A stretch of DNA of 51,249 bases from an uncultured Bacteroidota bacterium (GTDB lineage Bacteria; Bacteroidota; Bacteroidia; Bacteroidales; VadinHA17), in NCBI GenBank assembly GCA_937864815.1, contig CALMJY010000018.1:1-51249 (forward strand), read 5' to 3'. Numbering within the stretch: the first letter of the stretch is position 1; the number at the start of each line of letters is the position of its first letter. The notes under the pieces are model-generated. The model did no database searches, was not told the origin of the DNA, and saw only the letters and a program-made list of their open reading frames with translations. Positions 8,920 through 17,083 of the stretch are shown here, one piece after another. Made by a program: the position numbers and the translations under genes.

Positions 8920-9576
8920 ATGAAAACAGATCAGAGATTAATTTTGTTTATTGCATTATCAATAATTTTGGCTGGCTGTTATACTACAACTCAATTGAGA
9001 AAGAGCTGGTCAGATCCTTCACTTAAAACGAATCCTGTTGCACCATTCAAAAAGGTACTGATTATGGTTAACTCTAAAAATGAGGCTAGCAGGATAGCAG
9101 CCGAAGACAAACTTGCTTCCCTTATCAAAAAGGGAATTGCCATTCAATCATATACTTATGTAACACCGGCTGACACATCACAGAAAGAACTTGCTGAAAG
9201 GTTAATAAAAGACGGATTTGATGGTGCAATAACCTTTCGTGTAAAAGCTGTGGTACAAACAAAAACAAAAACCAAAGAAAACACAGGAACCACATATTCA
9301 AGCTGGTATGGATACGGACCCTATGGAGGGTATAGTTATGGAGTAACTATTACTCCCGGCGCAAGGCAGGATAATTCGACCGGCAACGTAGATATTAACA
9401 GTGACAAGGATTATATTATTGAAACGAACATTTATTCCCTTGAGAGAAAAATGCTTCTCTGGTCCGGAGTAACTGCATCAATGGGTGCAAAGCAAATCGA
9501 TCCTGCTATGACCGGCATTGTTAATACTATAAGAAAGGAACTGGATAAAAAGGGTTTTATTAGGAAGGAAGACTAA
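8920..9576 (+). CDS. Lipoprotein of DUF4136-like type
   Basis: A 218-residue predicted lipoprotein: LSIILAGC places the lipobox Cys at residue 20. The mature part opens with RKSWSDPS and KKVLIMVNSKNEASRI, similar in layout to DUF4136 lipoproteins (a W-x-D-P motif, then a beta-alpha fold). A Gly/Tyr-rich loop (SSWYGYGPYGGYSYG) sits near residue 130. Function is unknown in the family. It is probably anchored in the periplasm or outer membrane. It stands alone between divergent xth and the MBL-fold gene 41 bp downstream, with which it may be cotranscribed. Confidence 0.65.
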   Translation: MKTDQRLILFIALSIILAGCYTTTQLRKSWSDPSLKTNPVAPFKKVLIMVNSKNEASRIAAEDKLASLIKKGIAIQSYTYVTPADTSQKELAERLIKDGFDGAITFRVKAVVQTKTKTKENTGTTYSSWYGYGPYGGYSYGVTITPGARQDNSTGNVDINSDKDYIIETNIYSLERKMLLWSGVTASMGAKQIDPAMTGIVNTIRKELDKKGFIRKED

Positions 9577-9617
9577 TCTTTTAGCTGATAGGGCAGCTAA
9601 CATACATTCCAGTTCAG

Positions 9618-10412
9618 ATGAGATTGAATTTTTGCAGTCTTAGCAGCGGAAGCAGCGGAAATTGTTACTACATAGGAAATGAAATCCATGGAATTCTGAT
9701 AGATGCCGGGATTTCTGCAACATCCATAAGAAAGTTTTTAAGGGACAGGAATATATCCATGCAGTCTATAATGGGTGTCCTGATTACACATAATCATATT
9801 GATCATGTGAAAGGGCTGGAATTACTTATCAGGAAAAACAACCTGCCTGCATTTACAACCCAAAGAATCTGGAATAGTATTCTCCTGCATCAAAAGAAAA
9901 TTTCTGCTGATTGTATCCGTGAAATCCCATTGCAGAAAAAATTTCATCTTGCAGGGTTTGATATTGAGGCATTTCCTGTTTGTCATGATGCTCCGGAAAC
10001 CATAGGATTCCATATTTGCTCCGGAGATAAGAAGATTACAATTGTAACTGATCTTGGACATATCTGCCAGACAGCATCGCGCTATATAAGAGATGCAAAC
10101 TTTCTTGTAATAGAATCGAATTACGATGAACAAATGCTGGATAATGGACGATATCCTCATTTTCTTAAGGCCAGGATAAAATCAGATCACGGTCATTTAG
10201 CGAATCATCAAACTGCGGATTTTCTTGCTGAAAACTTTAATGAAAATCTTAATTATATCTTTCTTGCCCATCTGAGTAAAAACAATAACACACCTGAACT
10301 GGCTCTTAGTACGATTATAAACACATTTAGAAAGAAGGGAATAAAACTTAATAAGCGGCAGGGCATTTCAGTTCTGAACCGGACCACCCCGACAGAAATG
10401 GTAATTATTTAA
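9618..10412 (+). CDS. MBL-fold metallo-hydrolase, YycJ/WalJ-like
   Basis: A 264-residue metallo-beta-lactamase-fold protein. THNHIDH at residues 57-63 is the HxHxDH metal motif, and further metal ligands are visible in CHDAP, VTDLGH and FLAHLSKNN. The N-terminus LNFCSLSSGSSGNCYYIG is characteristic of the YycJ/WalJ branch. In Firmicutes that branch is linked to coordinating cell division or DNA replication and shows exonuclease-like features; the role in Bacteroidota is unclear. No signal peptide, so cytoplasmic. Its end overlaps the convergent methylglyoxal synthase gene by 4 bp. Confidence 0.85.
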   Translation: MRLNFCSLSSGSSGNCYYIGNEIHGILIDAGISATSIRKFLRDRNISMQSIMGVLITHNHIDHVKGLELLIRKNNLPAFTTQRIWNSILLHQKKISADCIREIPLQKKFHLAGFDIEAFPVCHDAPETIGFHICSGDKKITIVTDLGHICQTASRYIRDANFLVIESNYDEQMLDNGRYPHFLKARIKSDHGHLANHQTADFLAENFNENLNYIFLAHLSKNNNTPELALSTIINTFRKKGIKLNKRQGISVLNRTTPTEMVII

Positions 10413-10879
10413 TACACTTTTCCCCTGTCAAACTTCCTGTAAATCGGAGTAGTTGGTTTGTAATCCTTAAACCATAAATCGGACGTTATCATCAGATCAG
10501 CCGAATGCCTGTTACAGGCGACAGGAATATTATGGATCCGGCATTGCCGGAGTAGCATCATTATATCAGCCTCATGAGGGTTTGCGGATAAATCATCAAT
10601 CAGGAATATACACAAATGTACTTTGCCTTCAACAACCATAGCTGCAATCTGTGCGTCACCTCCCATTGGACCAGATTTCATTTTTATCAGGTTGTATGGA
10701 TTAGTTATGTTTTTTTCCTTTGCATATTCTGCAAGAGTTTTTTCAACTAAGCCACCGGTGGTACCTGTGCATACCAATATGTTTTTAAATAATGTTTCAA
10801 CATTATGCTTTACCCATTCTATCATATCTGCTTTCCTGGCATCGTGTGCTATTAAAGCAATTGTTTTATCTTTTATCAT
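10409..10879 (-). CDS. mgsA: Methylglyoxal synthase
   Basis: A 156-residue enzyme that converts dihydroxyacetone phosphate to methylglyoxal and phosphate, a bypass of lower glycolysis under phosphate limitation. Visible are LIAHD at residues 9-13, CTGTTG at 37-42 for phosphate binding, SGPMGGDAQ with Asp75 (equivalent to the E. coli catalytic Asp71), and PHEAD with His102 and Asp105 (E. coli His98 and Asp101). All catalytic positions are intact. The ATG at 10879 gives the expected N-terminus. It is a single gene converging on the MBL-fold gene. Confidence 0.95.
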   Translation of the reverse strand: MIKDKTIALIAHDARKADMIEWVKHNVETLFKNILVCTGTTGGLVEKTLAEYAKEKNITNPYNLIKMKSGPMGGDAQIAAMVVEGKVHLCIFLIDDLSANPHEADIMMLLRQCRIHNIPVACNRHSADLMITSDLWFKDYKPTTPIYRKFDRGKVY

Positions 10880-10974
10880 CTTAAATATTTAATAGCTGAT
10901 AAATATACATTATTTATTTTCAAAGAATTAATATGTTTTAACACTAAACTGAGGTAATATCCTTTCTCTTTTTC

Positions 10975-10982
10975 TAATTTTG
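10975..10982 (+). promoter_or_regulatory. Candidate -7 box TAATTTTG for the PLP enzyme gene
   Basis: TAATTTTG matches TAnnTTTG and lies 27 bp upstream of the ATG at 11010. A matching -33 TTTG was not found. Confidence 0.35.
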
Positions 10983-11009
10983 TTTACCAACCCAATAACA
11001 AAACAAACT

Positions 11010-12686
11010 ATGAAACGCAGAGAGATCATAAAGACTTTATCAGCAATTCCAGTTGCAGGAGGTATAATGTCGATCGAACCTTTTGTTGAGTCAGTTACAC
11101 AGAAAAAGCCTGTTAGCGATGCCGGTCTTTTATCCAATCCGGCGCCGGGAGCACTGGCTCTCGGACCTCAGATTTACCAGTCAATTGGTGTGGAGCCTGT
11201 AATTAACTGTAAAGGAACCTTTACCGCTATTGGGGGGTCTGTAGAACTTCCTGAGGTGAGGAAAGCTGTTGATTTCGCTTCAATGAACTATGTTTTTATA
11301 GATGAGCTGGCAATGGCTGTCGGCAAGCGGCTGGGTGAGATTACAGGAGCTGAATGGGGAATGGTGTCTTCAGGATGTGCTGCCGGGATGAAGCATGTTA
11401 CAGTTGCCTGCATCACTGACGGAGATCCGGAAAAGCTTGTCAGAGTTCCTGATCTTACAGGCTTTACCAAGACTGAAGTGATAGCTCCTGCATATTCCCG
11501 TAACCAGTATGATGCTGCAATAAGAAACGCAGGAGTAAAACTGGTCACTGTCGAAACGATGGAAGAGCTTAAAGATGCAATAAGCAGCCATACAGCTATG
11601 ATATATCTCTTTTCTGCGCCCCAGGCATACGATAACGGGCCATTGTCGATAGATAATATTGCTGATGTTGCAAAAGAAAAGAACATACCCATACTTGTTG
11701 ATGCAGCGGCTGAAGTGCTTACAATTCCGAATATCCACCTGAAACGGGGAGCAACCATAGTTGCTTACAGTGGGGGAAAGGCAATCAAAGGTCCACAATG
11801 CGCAGGATTATTACTCGGCAATAAGGATCTTCTGTTCTCAGCCTGGCAGGCCAGTTCTCCTCATCATGGTCCGGGAAGGGATAATAAGGTTGGCAAGGAG
11901 GAGCATATTGGTATGCTTGCTGCAGTTGAAACCTGGGTAAAGCGGAATCATCAGGAAGAGGAAAAAACATGGAACTTATGGCTTGAGTATATTGCAAAGA
12001 AGGTAAGTTCAATAAGCGGTGTAATCACTAAAATAACAGAACCACAAGGTGTTGATAATCGTACTTCCAGACTTTCAATTTCCTGGGATCCCCAAGCACT
12101 TAATATAACAGGGGAAGAAGTTGCAGCGGATCTTGCTGATAACAAACCAAGGATAATAACAGGGGGAGGACGGACAAATCAGAGGGAGGGCACAACATCA
12201 ATTTCTCTCAGCGCTCACATGATGCAGCCCGGTGATGAAAAAATTGTTGCTGACCGTATCTATAAGATACTTTCCCGGAAAAATGAAAAGAAGAATGTTG
12301 TTGTTGAACCGCCTGCCGCAAATCTTACCGGCCAATGGAATGTAGATGTCAGTTTTTATTCCGGCAAAGGAGAACATAAGCTGTTTCTTGCAAAGCAGGA
12401 AGGGAATGATATAAGCGGTACCCATAGAAGTACTTTCTCATTGCTGGATATGGCAGGAAGAGTTGAAGGTAATACGGTCAGGCTTCAAAGTAATTACCGC
12501 GAAAATGCCCAGTCGATTCCTTATATTTTTGATGGCGTTATCGAAGGAGATACTTTCTCGGGAGTACTTTATCTCGGGGAATACCGGACTGCAAATTTCA
12601 CCGCTAAAAGGGCAGAAACAAGGCAAAGAGCTGTTAATAATATAACAGTGCCATCTCACGGAGGAAGGAAAAGCGATTCCTGGTAG
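11010..12686 (+). CDS. Tat-exported SelA/DgaE-like PLP enzyme with fused C-terminal beta domain
   Basis: A 558-residue protein; the ATG at 11010 (MKRREIIKTLSAIP) is preferred over a TTG at 10980. The N-terminus KRREIIK followed by a hydrophobic stretch resembles a twin-arginine signal. Residues ~55-430 are a fold-type I PLP domain of the SelA / D-glucosaminate-6-phosphate ammonia-lyase type. Asp231 in VDAAAE should contact the pyridine nitrogen, and Lys257 in YSGGKAIKGPQ is the likely Schiff-base lysine. Residues ~445-545 form an extra beta-rich domain (LTGQWNVDVSFYSGKGEHKL, GEYRTANFTAKR) not found in SelA. Relatives act on 2-amino acids or 2-aminosugar acids by elimination; the substrate here is unknown. 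Exporting a PLP enzyme folded with its cofactor fits Tat use. It converges on the PQQ-like gene with a 15-bp gap. Confidence 0.75.
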   Translation: MKRREIIKTLSAIPVAGGIMSIEPFVESVTQKKPVSDAGLLSNPAPGALALGPQIYQSIGVEPVINCKGTFTAIGGSVELPEVRKAVDFASMNYVFIDELAMAVGKRLGEITGAEWGMVSSGCAAGMKHVTVACITDGDPEKLVRVPDLTGFTKTEVIAPAYSRNQYDAAIRNAGVKLVTVETMEELKDAISSHTAMIYLFSAPQAYDNGPLSIDNIADVAKEKNIPILVDAAAEVLTIPNIHLKRGATIVAYSGGKAIKGPQCAGLLLGNKDLLFSAWQASSPHHGPGRDNKVGKEEHIGMLAAVETWVKRNHQEEEKTWNLWLEYIAKKVSSISGVITKITEPQGVDNRTSRLSISWDPQALNITGEEVAADLADNKPRIITGGGRTNQREGTTSISLSAHMMQPGDEKIVADRIYKILSRKNEKKNVVVEPPAANLTGQWNVDVSFYSGKGEHKLFLAKQEGNDISGTHRSTFSLLDMAGRVEGNTVRLQSNYRENAQSIPYIFDGVIEGDTFSGVLYLGEYRTANFTAKRAETRQRAVNNITVPSHGGRKSDSW

Positions 12687-12701
12687 GAACTGGGATCTGG
12701 G

Positions 12702-14009
12702 TTATTCCCCAAGATATGCACAAACCAGCCTGTTATCATTCCTGATAAATACATGCCTGTTTGCAAAAGCCGGGTGAGTCCATGTAACGCCGGTACCATT
12801 TCGGTTCAGCTGTCCTGTTGTAGGCTCGATAAGCGTGGCGCGGCTTATTATTTTTAGTCCCAGCGAGGATAGTTCAGTAATCAGAAGCTCTCCGTGTTCA
12901 TTAAACATCCATGTTTGTTTTTCATGTTCAATGAAGTGGATATTTGCCCATCTGTTCTTGTTGACAGCAGACAGATCTTCCCAAACCCTGTCTCCTGATT
13001 TCAGCTTCAGACAACGCATTTCTCCGTAACTGTCCACCCCGTAAATAAAATCATCTTTAATTACAGGTGTATTTATTACACAATGCAGAGCATCGGTCTT
13101 TTGCTCATTTTCTCCGGCGCGCAACCATACTTTTTCAGCTGAGACAGTTTCATTATTCAGTTTTACCAGAAGTGAACCACTGAAGAAGCAGCTTACAAAA
13201 AGGTAATCTTTATACTTTACAGGGGTTGAAATGCCCATCCCCATCCTGATGTTAAAAGGTATTTTCCAGAAAATCTTACCTGTTACAGGGTCAAGGCCAT
13301 TAAGATTTTCAGCTGTCCATACCACAACAATGGGTTTGCCGGCCTGCCGGATCAGTATCGGGGCAGAATAAGAGATCTTATCATCAGAGGCACGCCATAG
13401 TTCCTTACCTGAATTTTTATCAAGAGCGAGAATGGAAGCACCGTCACTTCCGCCTATATGAAGGATTATTTTGTTTTCAAATATCAGAGGTGTTGCAGCG
13501 ATACCCCAGGTCGGCATTCTGATATTGTATTTAATCTTTAGGTCAATCTGCCATTTAACAGATCCTGTCTGAGCATCGAAGCAGAAAAGATTACCCATTG
13601 TTCCCAGCGAATAGGCTTTACCTTCACTGATTACCACTGATGCACGCGGACCATCAGGATAACTTACATTGCCATAGGGACATGCATAAGTATGGCTCCA
13701 TATAATCTTGCCATCGGCTGCATTAAAACACAAAACCCGCTCTGATTCCTCAGGCTTTTCCAGACGGTCGGTCAGATATACTTTTCCTCCTGCCACAGTA
13801 GGACCGCTGTAACCGGATCCGCATGGGACACTCCATTTAGCTGGTATATTTCCCGATTTGAAATTTGAGATTATCCCGCTTTCTTTCCATACACCATCAC
13901 GGTTAATGCCCCTCCAGTCGGGCCACTCCTGTGATAGCAGACCGGTGAAAATAAATAAGTATAACAATGCCGCAGACAGCTTCCTGAGATTATGTTCATT
14001 CTTTTTCAT
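12702..14009 (-). CDS. Secreted PQQ-like beta-propeller protein
   Basis: A 435-residue protein starting at the ATG at 14009; a TTG-led extension is less likely. A signal peptide is followed by DWRGINRDGVW, a common opening of PQQ-like propeller proteins in Bacteroidota. The body contains repeated blades ending in a Trp-containing strand: GKIIWSHTY, GSVKWQIDL, GKELWRASD, GKIFWKIPF, GDRVWEDLS. Such proteins resemble the propeller of quinoprotein dehydrogenases or BamB, but no dehydrogenase active-site pattern was recognised, so binding or scaffolding is equally possible. It lies head-to-tail 24 bp after a lipoprotein gene on the same strand and is probably cotranscribed with it. Confidence 0.75.
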   Translation of the reverse strand: MKKNEHNLRKLSAALLYLFIFTGLLSQEWPDWRGINRDGVWKESGIISNFKSGNIPAKWSVPCGSGYSGPTVAGGKVYLTDRLEKPEESERVLCFNAADGKIIWSHTYACPYGNVSYPDGPRASVVISEGKAYSLGTMGNLFCFDAQTGSVKWQIDLKIKYNIRMPTWGIAATPLIFENKIILHIGGSDGASILALDKNSGKELWRASDDKISYSAPILIRQAGKPIVVVWTAENLNGLDPVTGKIFWKIPFNIRMGMGISTPVKYKDYLFVSCFFSGSLLVKLNNETVSAEKVWLRAGENEQKTDALHCVINTPVIKDDFIYGVDSYGEMRCLKLKSGDRVWEDLSAVNKNRWANIHFIEHEKQTWMFNEHGELLITELSSLGLKIISRATLIEPTTGQLNRNGTGVTWTHPAFANRHVFIRNDNRLVCAYLGE

Positions 14010-14033
14010 TTCAATAAAACACAAAATTATTTA

Positions 14034-14612
14034 TCAAAGCTGACTCAGAGCATCTCCGAATCCTGTTGAAACAATATTAAAGTTATATACAGCTGATGAT
14101 TCATCCCTGATCTCACCGGAAACCACTCCCTCACTTTGCATCATAAAGATCCTGAACTGGCTGTAGTCGTTGTTGTTCTGTTCAATCAGAATGCCACCTG
14201 ATTTATTCCATCCCCTGGATGAAATCATTTCGAGTTCTGTTCCTGAGGAGTTTTTCATTTTTATCCTGACCGTCCCGGTATGTTTTTCAACAGGATTGGA
14301 CTTTTTCAACTTGCGAAGCAGGATGCCTGCATTCTCCTTATTAAGCATGATCATAACACTCAGATAAGCATTTGATACTGAAGAATCCGAAAAAGTTCCC
14401 TCAGCATCAAACCGTGCATATTTTCTGTCGGTGGTATTACCGTTTGCATCAGTATAATTCTTAACCACCCATGGATTTGGAGCAGGTTTCGGAGCAGCTG
14501 GTTTTGGTTTGGCAGTTGATTTGGGCTTGACAGTGCTAGCCGGTGGTTCAGGTGAATTGCAGCTTACCAGCAACAGTACCATGGATAAAGGAAAAAGTAT
14601 CTTTCGGATCAT
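14034..14612 (-). CDS. Hypothetical lipoprotein with Lys/Pro/Ala-rich linker
   Basis: A 192-residue lipoprotein; LLLVSC puts the lipid-bearing Cys at residue 18. A linker of KPKPAAPKPAP type (residues ~22-48) is followed by a ~140-residue beta-rich domain (YARFDAEGTFSDSSVSNAYL, FRIFMMQSEGVVSGEIRD). I do not recognise the family. The gene lies between the multi-spanning membrane protein (12 bp upstream) and the PQQ-like protein (24 bp downstream) on the same strand, so it is probably part of one operon led by the winged-helix regulator. Confidence 0.6.
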   Translation of the reverse strand: MIRKILFPLSMVLLLVSCNSPEPPASTVKPKSTAKPKPAAPKPAPNPWVVKNYTDANGNTTDRKYARFDAEGTFSDSSVSNAYLSVMIMLNKENAGILLRKLKKSNPVEKHTGTVRIKMKNSSGTELEMISSRGWNKSGGILIEQNNNDYSQFRIFMMQSEGVVSGEIRDESSAVYNFNIVSTGFGDALSQL

Positions 14613-14624
14613 GTAATGATTATT

Positions 14625-15881
14625 TTATTTCATACCAAAAATAAATGGGAAACACAACACTACAAAAAGAATCCATAAAAAGTAAACAGGAAGGTATTTT
14701 GCAATAGTTAATTCAACCTCCCCGATAAGGGATTTTCTGAAATTTAGCTTATATAAATCAATGATCAGCAATACAAGGTTACCCAATATCAGGATATTTG
14801 ATCCGAGAACTGCAAGCCTGTTTGGTGTTATGCCGAATGTACCCAGACGATAAAAAATTGCCGATAAGGCAATTAAATCAATTATGACTGTTATAATCGA
14901 CAGAATGAACAGGATCATTTCATTGAATTTCTGTTTTCTGATAGTTGAAGTTTCGGAAATTGAGAAAGCTATTACAGCCATTACGCCTATGAGCATTACA
15001 TTAAATATCAGAAGAAAGTCCCTATCGCTGTATGGATCTTTTCCCGAAATCACAAGTGCAATAAGAAATGCAACAGCGGTCAGTAAGACCAGCGGGCTGA
15101 AAATACTGGCTATTACCGGGGCTATTTTATTAGTTAATATTGTATAATTCTTTATAATAAAAGTAGCAACAACCGGCACTGAAACTGCTCCCACAATTAC
15201 AACATTTTCCATGTAGAAAGTTTCAATGTTAATACCTATTGCATTAAATAAACCAATTGTAATTCCGGTCAGGATACCACCGGAAATGACTATTAATGCC
15301 ATAAGAATTGCCAGGTCGCCATTATATCTTATGAACTCAATTCGTTTTATTTTATCATTCAGGTTAAAACCAATAAATACAAGTCCATAGAGGCACCACA
15401 AAAGCAGTGGCAAATGAATGCAGGCAAGATTAATTGAGTCGCTGTCTGTTATGGAAGGCAAAAGATTAACATATACAGTAAGAATTATAAAGGCACCAAG
15501 TATCAGAATAAGTTTCTTCATGTCAAAGACCCTGTTAGTCCAGATCATGTTAAGTGTGAGTCCGAGGAAAACAATTATTCCGGCATTCCTGGTATAGAAT
15601 ATTTCATCCTGGGAGATATTAAAAATATAGGGTATTTTAATCAGAAATCCGGCTATAAAACAAGATATCAGTAATACTGCAATATCCGGAAGGTTGATTT
15701 TTCCTGCCGTTTCCGCTTGTTTTTTATAATCCAGTCTTATCTTCCAGTATTTTGCAAGTTCTGATTTTTCGATATCCGGAAAAACTTCTTTAAAGCCTGC
15801 TTCAAAGGATGTTTTATCATCATGAAATAATTGCTCAAGTTTTTCAGGATCGTTAATGTGTTCTCTGATTTTATTTTTCAT
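14625..15881 (-). CDS. Multi-spanning membrane protein, DUF4153-like
   Basis: A 418-residue protein with a ~65-residue cytosolic N-terminal head (DPEKLEQLFHDDKTSFEAGF) and about 11-12 hydrophobic segments. The overall layout resembles DUF4153 membrane proteins often found beside winged-helix regulators in Bacteroidota; function is not known. The ATG at 15881 overlaps the end of the regulator gene by 11 bp, so the two are translationally coupled. A TTG at 15896 would add five residues. No catalytic motif was seen. Confidence 0.6.
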   Translation of the reverse strand: MKNKIREHINDPEKLEQLFHDDKTSFEAGFKEVFPDIEKSELAKYWKIRLDYKKQAETAGKINLPDIAVLLISCFIAGFLIKIPYIFNISQDEIFYTRNAGIIVFLGLTLNMIWTNRVFDMKKLILILGAFIILTVYVNLLPSITDSDSINLACIHLPLLLWCLYGLVFIGFNLNDKIKRIEFIRYNGDLAILMALIVISGGILTGITIGLFNAIGINIETFYMENVVIVGAVSVPVVATFIIKNYTILTNKIAPVIASIFSPLVLLTAVAFLIALVISGKDPYSDRDFLLIFNVMLIGVMAVIAFSISETSTIRKQKFNEMILFILSIITVIIDLIALSAIFYRLGTFGITPNRLAVLGSNILILGNLVLLIIDLYKLNFRKSLIGEVELTIAKYLPVYFLWILFVVLCFPFIFGMK

Positions 15882-16167
15882 ATATAAGTTTTTCAAGAGC
15901 TTTCAGGTGTTGACGGAACTCCGATATTCCGGTTTCAGTTGCAGAATAGCTTGTATTCGGTTTCCGGCAAATGAATTGTTTATTTACCTTTATCATTCCT
16001 TTTTCCTCAAGGGCTTTCAGATGGCTGGCAAGATTTCCGTCAGTTACATCAAGGGTCTCCTTAAGACTGTTGAAATCATAGGAGTCGTTTTCCATAAGGA
16101 CTGACATGATACCAAGTCTTATCCTGCTTTCAAAAACCTTGTTTAAATTAGAAATAAGATCTTTCAT
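15871..16167 (-). CDS. Winged-helix transcriptional regulator, HTH_34 type
   Basis: A 98-residue regulator. LNKVFESRIRLGIMSVLM opens the winged helix, DFNSLKETLDVTDGNLASHLKALEEKGMI is the helix-turn-helix with recognition helix, and CRKPNTSYSATETG forms the wing. This matches the small HTH_34 family (MarR/PadR-like). These regulators usually pair with a membrane protein gene and repress their own operon. The ATG at 16167 is preferred over a TTG at 16191. The start overlaps the tail of the decayed membrane-protein gene upstream, and a palindrome likely to be its operator lies at 16364-16382. Confidence 0.85.
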   Translation of the reverse strand: MKDLISNLNKVFESRIRLGIMSVLMENDSYDFNSLKETLDVTDGNLASHLKALEEKGMIKVNKQFICRKPNTSYSATETGISEFRQHLKALEKLIYEK

Positions 16168-16354
16168 GTTTCGTATATCTGTGCATTTCAAGTCCTGTAA
16201 TTATTTCGGGAATTCCCAATTAGAAAAGCTCACTGAAAGTTAACATCCCTGTATTTACGAGGGGAAGGCCGCTTAGAGAAAGAAACCTTGTAGATTCTTC
16301 CATTATTTTCCTGATGGCCTTTATATCCTCTATTGATTTTAAATCGCTACCCAT
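16148..16354 (-). pseudogene. Remnant of a small membrane-protein gene upstream of the HTH_34 regulator
   Basis: From the ATG at 16354 the frame encodes IKAIRKIMEESTRFLSLSG and then ends at a stop (16220-16222) after 44 codons. This resembles the N-terminus of the membrane proteins that commonly precede HTH_34 regulators in Bacteroidota, where IMERS-RFLSLSGLSG leads into the first membrane span. Here the spans are missing. Past the stop the same frame continues with LGIPEIITGLEMHRYTKHE and ends at 16148, overlapping the regulator start as an operon partner would. The simplest reading is an internal deletion that removed the membrane core. I rely on recalled family sequences, so the call is moderate. 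Confidence 0.5.
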
Positions 16355-16363
16355 ATTTAAAAG

Positions 16364-16382
16364 TACTTTGAATTACAAAGTA
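16364..16382. promoter_or_regulatory. Palindromic operator TACTTTG-N5-CAAAGTA
   Basis: A perfect 7-bp inverted repeat around AATTA, 9 bp upstream of the ATG of the decayed gene that leads the HTH_34 operon. Its position over the start of the transcription unit suggests autorepression by the regulator encoded 200 bp downstream. Confidence 0.6.
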
Positions 16383-16557
16383 AAACAATATTTCTTTGCC
16401 AACAAAATTTTCAGGGAAATAATTGTTTTGAGCAAAGGAATTGTCCTGCAAAATAAATTTGATTTTTGATAAATCAATGTTTAATTTTGATAAAGCATTC
16501 AACAAAACGGCTGAAAACTAAATTCTTAGAAGGGTCATTTAAATTATATTTCAGTAC

Positions 16558-16573
16558 TATAAAGTACTTTATA
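16558..16573. promoter_or_regulatory. 16-bp perfect palindrome TATAAAGTACTTTATA
   Basis: A self-complementary 16-mer that shares the core AGTACTTT with the region around the operator at 16364. It lies 54 bp before the secreted-protein gene at 16628. It may be a second binding site for the HTH_34 regulator, controlling the divergent unit with the SpoIIE phosphatase. Confidence 0.5.
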
Positions 16574-16627
16574 AAGTTTACATTATCCGGTATTTGTTCA
16601 ATTATGAAATATTAAAAAAGCCATGCT

Positions 16628-17080
16628 ATGAAAAAAATCATTTCACTTTCAACAGTAATTTTGTTATTAGTATTTCTCCTGTTAAATTGGGGTTGTTGCC
16701 CCTCTGTAAAAAGCCAAAACCATAATGAGGTTACTATTCAATTACAAGCAGTAACAATAAATGGTAAAAAACATCTTAAATTATCCGATTCAAATGGGAA
16801 TGTAGCTACTGATCATCTTGTAACGCAGGTTAGTAAAGGGGGCACAGTTACTTGGAAACTAAAATCATCCAGCAAAATAGTCAGCATTGAAAGAATATAT
16901 TCAACAGAAGCAGAAAGTAAAATATTCAAGGGAGATGCTCAGCGACAGGGTAATAGCAATGTATTTAAACTTAAGGTACCAGATAATGTAGCCTCCGAAA
17001 CTATGGAAAAATATAATATTATATATATTCATAAGGATGGAAGTAAAGTGGAAGTTGATCCTTACATAAGGATTGAGTAA
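16628..17080 (+). CDS. Hypothetical lipoprotein or secreted protein
   Basis: A 150-residue protein with an N-terminal signal ending in LLLNWGCC; Cys23 or Cys24 could be lipidated. The remaining ~125 residues are beta-rich, with no family I recognise (VTIQLQAVTINGKKHLKLSD, KGGTVTWKLKSSSKIVSIE, YNIIYIHKDGSKVEVDPYIRI); an Ig-like sandwich is possible. It lies 3 bp before the TPR/SpoIIE phosphatase gene, so the two are almost certainly one operon and this protein may feed a signal to that phosphatase. Confidence 0.55.
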   Translation: MKKIISLSTVILLLVFLLLNWGCCPSVKSQNHNEVTIQLQAVTINGKKHLKLSDSNGNVATDHLVTQVSKGGTVTWKLKSSSKIVSIERIYSTEAESKIFKGDAQRQGNSNVFKLKVPDNVASETMEKYNIIYIHKDGSKVEVDPYIRIE

Positions 17081-17083
17081 TAA

